This document shows, in pieces, positions 33,673 to 38,203 of a stretch of 38,203 nucleotides of DNA. The translations under genes were made by a program, and so were the position numbers. Where the stretch lies: NCBI GenBank assembly GCA_964622455.1, contig CAZUQP010000008.1, positions 1 to 38,203 on the forward strand. The letters run 5' to 3'. The notes beneath the pieces were generated by a model. The model saw nothing but the letters and a program-made list of their open reading frames with translations, was not told the origin of the DNA and made no database searches. How positions within the stretch are numbered: the first letter of the stretch is position 1; the number at the start of each line of letters is the position of its first letter. Source of the stretch: CAZUQP01 sp964622455. Its GTDB lineage: Bacteria; Pseudomonadota; Gammaproteobacteria; DSM-16500.

Positions 33673-34500
33673 ATGGATGCAACGACCCAAAAATCAGTGA
33701 GCGGTTTCGGCATGCGGCTTAAAGAAGCGCGTGAACAAATGCAATTGTCGCAAAAAGAAGCAGCCATTCGCCTGCATTTAAGCACTAATATCATTCAACT
33801 CCTTGAAACAGAAGACTTTCGTAACGCACCGCCTGCAACCTTCATGCGCGGTTATTTGAAGTCTTATGCACGTTTATTGAATCTCACTGAAAATGAAGTC
33901 AGCACTGCATTACTTGAAGCAAATCTTGATTTAAAGGCGGATGCGCCCATTACACCCCTGTTAAATGTCATGCCCTTGGAAAAAAATGATAGTTATACTG
34001 GCTGGAGCACTTCATTTATCGTATTAATTTTAGCCGTATTGGTCGGGATGTGGTGGAATTCCCACGGCCGTTATACAACAACCCCGCTAACAAACAATGT
34101 AGCACAACCCTTAACGCAAGCGGCACCCCCGCCAACAGCTGCTCCCGTTAATAATCCTTTACCTGCAGCCGTTACCGTATCCCCAATAACAACGCCTCCG
34201 GCAGCATCGCAACCGGAAGTAAAAGGGGCTATTCCAGCTCAAATGCCAGCACCCGTGGCTACTACTCAACCGACTGTGGATACTGCTTTACCTACAGCCG
34301 CTGGAACACCAGCGGGAACTGCCGCTAACACACCGCCCTCACCGCCTCTTGCCGCGACAACACCTTTGCCTGCGCTCAATAATACATTGCCTCCTAGCCC
34401 AACCGATACGCCTGCTAAAAACCCTGCTACCCAAAATAAAACCTTGGATACGAGAAGCGGAGAAAAGGTTATCATGGCATTGCCTGAACCTGGCTTATAA
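33673..34500 (+). CDS. rodZ: RodZ-like HTH membrane protein, lacking the C-terminal domain
   Basis: Single-pass inner-membrane protein. A cytosolic Cro-like HTH (about 13-70, GMRLKEAREQMQLSQKEAA and the RodZ-type ATFMRGYLKSYARLL) is followed by a membrane segment (about 112-128, TSFIVLILAVLVGMWW). The periplasmic tail is Pro/Ala/Thr-rich, low-complexity, about 145 residues long. RodZ links MreB to the cell-wall elongation machinery. The beta-rich DUF4115 domain that normally ends RodZ is not visible: the protein ends KVIMALPEPGL. ATG at 33673 is preferred over GTG at 33670. The position between rlmN and hisS supports RodZ. Confidence 0.87.
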   Translation: MDATTQKSVSGFGMRLKEAREQMQLSQKEAAIRLHLSTNIIQLLETEDFRNAPPATFMRGYLKSYARLLNLTENEVSTALLEANLDLKADAPITPLLNVMPLEKNDSYTGWSTSFIVLILAVLVGMWWNSHGRYTTTPLTNNVAQPLTQAAPPPTAAPVNNPLPAAVTVSPITTPPAASQPEVKGAIPAQMPAPVATTQPTVDTALPTAAGTPAGTAANTPPSPPLAATTPLPALNNTLPPSPTDTPAKNPATQNKTLDTRSGEKVIMALPEPGL

Positions 34501-34524
34501 ATAAAATTTTAAGGTAAATAACAC

Positions 34525-35805
34525 GTGGTGAATCCTATTCAAGCAATTCGCGGCATGAATGATATTTTGCCGGCAGATGTTCTTATCTGGCAGTCCGTAG
34601 AAACTATTTTACGGGAAGTACTGCATAGTTACGGCTATCAAGAAATTCGTTTCCCCATTCTTGAAAAAACAGAATTATTTAAACGTTCGATTGGTGAGGC
34701 AACCGATATTGTCGAAAAAGAAATGTATACCTTTCTTGACCGCAATAACGATAGTTTGACTTTGCGTCCAGAAGGAACGGCGTGCTGTGTACGCGCGGGC
34801 ATTGAACATGGATTACTTTACAATCAAATTCAGCGGTTGTGGTACATGGGTCCTTATTTTCGTCATGAACGCCCGCAAAAAGGTCGTTACCGTCAATTTT
34901 ATCAATGCGGCGCTGAAGTCTTTGGCATTGCAACGCCTGATATTGATGCTGAACTCATTTTATTATCCGCAAAAATTCTGGAAAAACTAGGGCTAAAACC
35001 TTATGTCACCCTGCAATTGAATTCCTTAGGAGATACGCAATCACGTTTAAAATATCGCGAACAATTAGTCGAGTATTTATCACGTTATGAAGATCAATTA
35101 GATGAAGACAGTAAGCGCCGCTTAACCACTAATCCGTTACGCATTTTAGACAGCAAAAATCCTATCATCCAAGAAATATTGCGGGAAGCTCCTAAATTGA
35201 CTGCTTATCTTGATCAAGAATCACAAAATGATTTTAATGAATTACAAACTTATTTAACGCATGCAGGCATCTCGTTTGTCATCAATCCAGGATTAGTGCG
35301 CGGATTAGATTATTACACTAAAACAGTCTTTGAATGGGAAACAAAAGAATTGGGTGCCCAAGGTGCTGTTTGTTCTGGCGGCCGTTATGATAATTTGGTT
35401 GAACAATTAGGCGGAAAAGCAACACCCGCTTTAGGATTTGGGATTGGCCTTGATCGAATTATTTTATTGGTACAACAAATCCAAAAACAAACTGCTTCTT
35501 ACGCACCGCATATTTATTTCATTTCAGATGGCAAACCTGCTCTGCAACAAGCCTTTATTTTAGCGGATCGACTTCGTGATGCATTTCCTTATTTGCAAAT
35601 ATTAATGCATTGCGGCAATGGCAGTTTAAAAAATCAATTTAAAAAAGCGGATAAAAGTGGTGCTTTAATGGCATTAATTTTAGGCGAACAAGAGTTAGCA
35701 ACAGGAAACGTCACGCTTAAATATTTACGCGAAGAACTACCTCAAATCGTGTTAAAGCAAGAAGAACTCTTAAATCATCTACAAACAAAAAATATATTAT
35801 TTTGA
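34525..35805 (+). CDS. hisS: Histidyl-tRNA synthetase
   Basis: Class II aminoacyl-tRNA synthetase charging tRNA-His. Motif 2 is YMGPYFRHERPQKGRYRQF, the histidine-specific loops are LVRGLDYYTKTVFEW and SGGRYDNLVEQLGG, and motif 3 ends ALGFGIGLDRI. A C-terminal anticodon-binding domain follows. The 426 residues match bacterial HisRS. It starts with GTG, with a second GTG directly after; AAGG is about 12 bases upstream. The stop overlaps the -35 box of the next gene. The ispG gene that often precedes hisS is absent here. Confidence 0.97.
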   Translation: MVNPIQAIRGMNDILPADVLIWQSVETILREVLHSYGYQEIRFPILEKTELFKRSIGEATDIVEKEMYTFLDRNNDSLTLRPEGTACCVRAGIEHGLLYNQIQRLWYMGPYFRHERPQKGRYRQFYQCGAEVFGIATPDIDAELILLSAKILEKLGLKPYVTLQLNSLGDTQSRLKYREQLVEYLSRYEDQLDEDSKRRLTTNPLRILDSKNPIIQEILREAPKLTAYLDQESQNDFNELQTYLTHAGISFVINPGLVRGLDYYTKTVFEWETKELGAQGAVCSGGRYDNLVEQLGGKATPALGFGIGLDRIILLVQQIQKQTASYAPHIYFISDGKPALQQAFILADRLRDAFPYLQILMHCGNGSLKNQFKKADKSGALMALILGEQELATGNVTLKYLREELPQIVLKQEELLNHLQTKNILF

Positions 35806-35830
35806 CATTATTAAACAATTTGTTTATTAT
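35802..35830 (+). promoter_or_regulatory. Near-consensus sigma-70 promoter of the TPR gene
   Basis: Perfect TTGACA (35802-35807), a 17-base spacer, and TATTAT (35825-35830, five of six). The -35 hexamer includes the TGA stop of hisS. It lies 21-33 bases before the two possible start codons. Confidence 0.8.
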
Positions 35831-35851
35831 TTAGCCTATTTTAATAAACGA

Positions 35852-37666
35852 ATGGGCATCGCTATGTCATCTATCCGATTTCAAGATCTATCCACTAGAG
35901 AACTATTAGAAAAAGCTGAATCAGCTAAAAAATCGAAAAATTATGAAACAGCTTTTAATCTTTATTCTGAAGTGCAAAAAAGAGATCGCTCAAGAATATC
36001 TATAAGAACAGCGACAAATTTAGCACAATGCATGAAATATCGAGGGGATGTTGATGGTGCAATTAAGCACTTGAAAACAGTAGAAAGGACTGAAGGCGCT
36101 TGCCGTGATGATGCGGATCGTGACCTATTAGCATTTAATCTCGCAATTCTCTATAAAAAAAGATATGCCTCAGAAAAAAAAATCGAGGATTTAAAGTCAG
36201 CAAGAGAATATTTCCTTGCAATCAGGAAAAACTCCCCCTATGAAAAGGACGTATTAGGCCATCTGATCGATGTTTATTTTTATCAAAATGAGCTCGAAAA
36301 CATGCAAAACGCTTTCAATACACTAAAAAGAAAATACCCAAATAAGTTTTTCACCCTTGACTCTCGACTTAATATAGCAATGAAACTTGATAATAGAAAA
36401 GAAGGGTTGGAGGCTGCAATCGATCTATTGAAGATCGAAAAACGTCCCGAAAGACGAGTTAACCTCTTAAAAGCCTTTATACGTTGTTCAACACGTGGGG
36501 CAGATCTTAGTCAGCAAATTAAAGAACTAAAAGAGTTGTCATCTACCCTTCCTCATCTAAAATATCCCATCCAATTAACGATAGCTCATGCATATCATCA
36601 ATCAAAAAATAGTGCGGAAGCAGAAAAAGTTTATAGAGACATCATATCTTCTGCTGCTTCAGCCAAAACAAAAGGGGATTGCCTGTGGGAAGCTTATAAT
36701 TCTCTAGCGACAGTATTACTTGATGAAGGCCAGCATCGAGAAGTAGCTCATCTACTAGAAAACATGTTACAGCATACTGAAAATTTAAACTCCAATGACA
36801 CATCACCGACAAAACACCAACTGGCGTGCACCCATTTTTTTCTTCACTTAGCATATGAGACAACTGATCGAGAAAAAGCTACATATCATTCAAATGAAGC
36901 TATCAAAATAGACCCTACTTATGCGCCAGCATGGTCACAAAAAGGCAAAAATCAAAAGGATTTCTACCAAGCTAGGAAACTTCAAGAAACAGCAAGAAAA
37001 GTGGGTGGCGGGCGATTTGAAAAACTTCATCCCGCTACAGGGGGTAAGAATTGGCATTCTAATGTGATGACAATCACATCAGATGCTAAGGAAGATAAAA
37101 AAGATGAATTCAAGACAGAATTGAAAATTTCTGATTCTCACGTAAATCTATCCAGAACAACATCATCAGATAGATTAAATAGCTCAGATGATTCATCTAT
37201 TTTGATTCCTGCTTCAAAAAACCATCGGCACACAATAAATACAAGACCAGCTATAAAACCGGCAAGGCAAACAACAAAAATATCCGCAACGCCTCCACTC
37301 TTACCAAATAAATTTATGTTGTTAGAATGCAATGAAGAAATTTCACAACCTGCAGAAACAAAAAAAGAAAAACAAAAACCCGCAAAATCCAAAAAATCAT
37401 TACCAAAGAAAAAGGAACGCCCCGCATTTCCTGTTGTTCGACCAGCCAATGATGTGGTTCACCCTGACAAACCTCGCTCTTCTTGTTGGGGGATTTTTAC
37501 CAAAAGATTGGCGGGTTCTTTAGAGACGGTAGATTTCATATTACGCCGAGCGCTCGAGGAATATAGTTTTTTTTCTTCGTCTAAGGGAAAAAATTACCGA
37601 CCCAGAGAATTACCTGATACTCTTAAAAACACGATTCTTGAAACGCAGAGAAGGAAAGCTCCATAA
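35852..37666 (+). CDS. TPR-repeat protein with a disordered basic tail
   Basis: A 604-residue soluble protein. About the first 385 residues are helical repeats with TPR character (AKKSKNYETAFNLYSEV, LAQCMKYRGDVDGAIKHL, NLAILYKKRY, and later IDPTYAPAWSQKGKN). Then comes a long Ser/Thr/Lys-rich, probably disordered segment with a Lys-Pro cluster (KKEKQKPAKSKKSLPKKK). A short, more hydrophobic C-terminal module follows (SCWGIFTKRLAGSLETVDFILRRALEEY). No catalytic domain was recognised. ATG at 35852 or 35864 is possible. The strong own promoter and repeat-protein design suggest a scaffold or a secreted host-directed protein (inference). Confidence 0.82.
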   Translation: MGIAMSSIRFQDLSTRELLEKAESAKKSKNYETAFNLYSEVQKRDRSRISIRTATNLAQCMKYRGDVDGAIKHLKTVERTEGACRDDADRDLLAFNLAILYKKRYASEKKIEDLKSAREYFLAIRKNSPYEKDVLGHLIDVYFYQNELENMQNAFNTLKRKYPNKFFTLDSRLNIAMKLDNRKEGLEAAIDLLKIEKRPERRVNLLKAFIRCSTRGADLSQQIKELKELSSTLPHLKYPIQLTIAHAYHQSKNSAEAEKVYRDIISSAASAKTKGDCLWEAYNSLATVLLDEGQHREVAHLLENMLQHTENLNSNDTSPTKHQLACTHFFLHLAYETTDREKATYHSNEAIKIDPTYAPAWSQKGKNQKDFYQARKLQETARKVGGGRFEKLHPATGGKNWHSNVMTITSDAKEDKKDEFKTELKISDSHVNLSRTTSSDRLNSSDDSSILIPASKNHRHTINTRPAIKPARQTTKISATPPLLPNKFMLLECNEEISQPAETKKEKQKPAKSKKSLPKKKERPAFPVVRPANDVVHPDKPRSSCWGIFTKRLAGSLETVDFILRRALEEYSFFSSSKGKNYRPRELPDTLKNTILETQRRKAP

Positions 37667-37687
37667 TTGCTATCATTCTTATTTATC

Positions 37688-38203
37688 ATGCCAAGTTTTT
37701 GTGCTTTAAAGGCCAACGGCCTGAAACCCATTTAGCCCAGGGTTAGGCGCGCTTTTTGCGCCGTAACCCTGGGTGTTAATCGTACTCACCACCCAGCGCT
37801 GTAAGCGCACCATCAGTCATCACCGACAACAAAACTTTCAAGATGAGTTTAGAAAATTTTTAATTCGGCATGTTGTTTCATATTTTGAAACGCGAATTCC
37901 GGATAAGGAAAAATATCTATTTATGTCATGCCAGCGAAAGCTGGCATCCAGTTTTTCGCTTAAGTTCAGCACCCTGGATGCCACCTCGCGCAAAAAACGC
38001 GCGGCTGGCATGACAGAACGCTATCGCGAAAGCTTATCCGGAATTCGCGTTTGAAGAGTATGTATAGGATTAAAATGTTTCGCGCTTACAGCGCTTTGAT
38101 AGATTGTGAATTAAATACCCAGGGTTACGGCGCAAAAAACGCGCCTACCCCTGGGCTAAATGGGTTTCAGGCCGTTGGCCTTTAAAGCACAAAAACTTGG
38201 CAT
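37688..38203. repeat. Nested palindromic element at the right end of the window
   Basis: Three concentric pairs of inverted repeats. The outer arms are 37688-37774 and 38117-38203 (87 bp, almost identical, containing AAAGGCCAACGGCC and a GGCGC-rich inner hairpin). Inside lie AGCGCTGTAAGCGC at 37795-37808 with its complement at 38082-38095. Further in, 20-bp arms (AAACGCGAATTCCGGATAAG) lie at 37888-37907 and 38033-38052. A REP-like core sits in the centre. The stretch after the TPR gene contains no credible gene. The last base of the window is the last base of the outer arm. Confidence 0.85.
37925..38014. repeat. REP-like palindromic core
   Basis: It begins GTCATGCCAGCGAAAGCTGGC and ends GGCTGGCATGAC. 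The hairpin ATGCCAGC-GAAA-GCTGGCAT (37928-37947) is perfect, and TGGCATCCAG (37942-37951) pairs with CTGGATGCCA (37974-37983). CGCGCAAAAAACGCGCG is a third small hairpin. This is the form of dispersed intergenic REP-type repeats seen in many proteobacterial genomes. Confidence 0.75.

Noticed and set aside
37773..38054. Open frame of 93 codons in the right-end repeat
   Set aside because: It is a translation of the palindromic and REP-like repeats; there is no ribosome site and no protein-like composition.
1..38203. CRISPR array, prophage, transposase or rRNA genes
   Set aside because: No regularly spaced repeat-spacer pattern of CRISPR size, no phage structural genes, no transposase frame and no rRNA sequence were seen.

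Overview
The window reads as a chromosomal segment of an AT-rich gammaproteobacterium (about 40% GC, judged by eye). The gene families and the mix of conserved housekeeping genes with lineage-specific charged, helical or eukaryote-like proteins suggest Legionellales, near Coxiellaceae or Aquicella-like bacteria. That placement is inference: no rRNA or Dot/Icm gene is present. The markers used are an LbtU-like porin, a eukaryote-type protein kinase, a Fic protein, a TPR protein, and several unrecognised proteins resembling secreted effectors. Both ends of the window carry copies of one repeat family, so it may be a contig that broke at repeats.

Layout. 1-5.5 kb: pyruvate dehydrogenase operon aceE-aceF-lpdA (minus strand). 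5.7-10.4 kb: a lone unknown gene, the ampD-ampE-btuF operon, and two linked unknown genes. 10.4-14.5 kb: ibaG-murA, then convergent minus-strand genes for a DegT/ArnB-type aminotransferase and a eukaryote-type kinase, with a decayed epimerase tail between them. 14.6-17.7 kb: 2-Cys peroxiredoxin, a major outer-membrane barrel protein, a 133-bp element with perfect 38-bp inverted repeats, and RNase T. 17.7-25 kb: bifunctional putA, a CPA2 antiporter, a CDF metal exporter, an ArnT-type glycosyltransferase with a small coiled-coil protein, and dapA with a miniature BamC-like lipoprotein. 26.0-29.5 kb: an accessory patch after tRNA-Ser(CGA), holding a class II Fic protein with a regularly spaced operator array, a decayed MFS exporter, and an XRE regulator overlapping a GNAT acetyltransferase. 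29.5-35.8 kb: mtaD, a polyproline-tailed unknown gene, and the ndk-rlmN-rodZ-hisS cluster, which lacks the pilF/pilW and ispG genes often found in it. 35.8-38.2 kb: a TPR protein under a near-consensus promoter, then a nested palindromic repeat that fills the rest of the window.

Functions fall into central carbon metabolism (PDH, PutA), cell-envelope synthesis and recycling (MurA, AmpD/AmpE, DapA, BamC-like, RodZ, ArnB/ArnT-like), nucleotide and RNA metabolism (Ndk, MtaD, RNase T, RlmN, HisS) and possible host interaction. The most distinctive signals are the Fic operator array, the inverted-repeat element that supplies the RNase T stop codon, the nested terminal palindrome, the epimerase deletion scar, and a helical motif shared by three unknown proteins.
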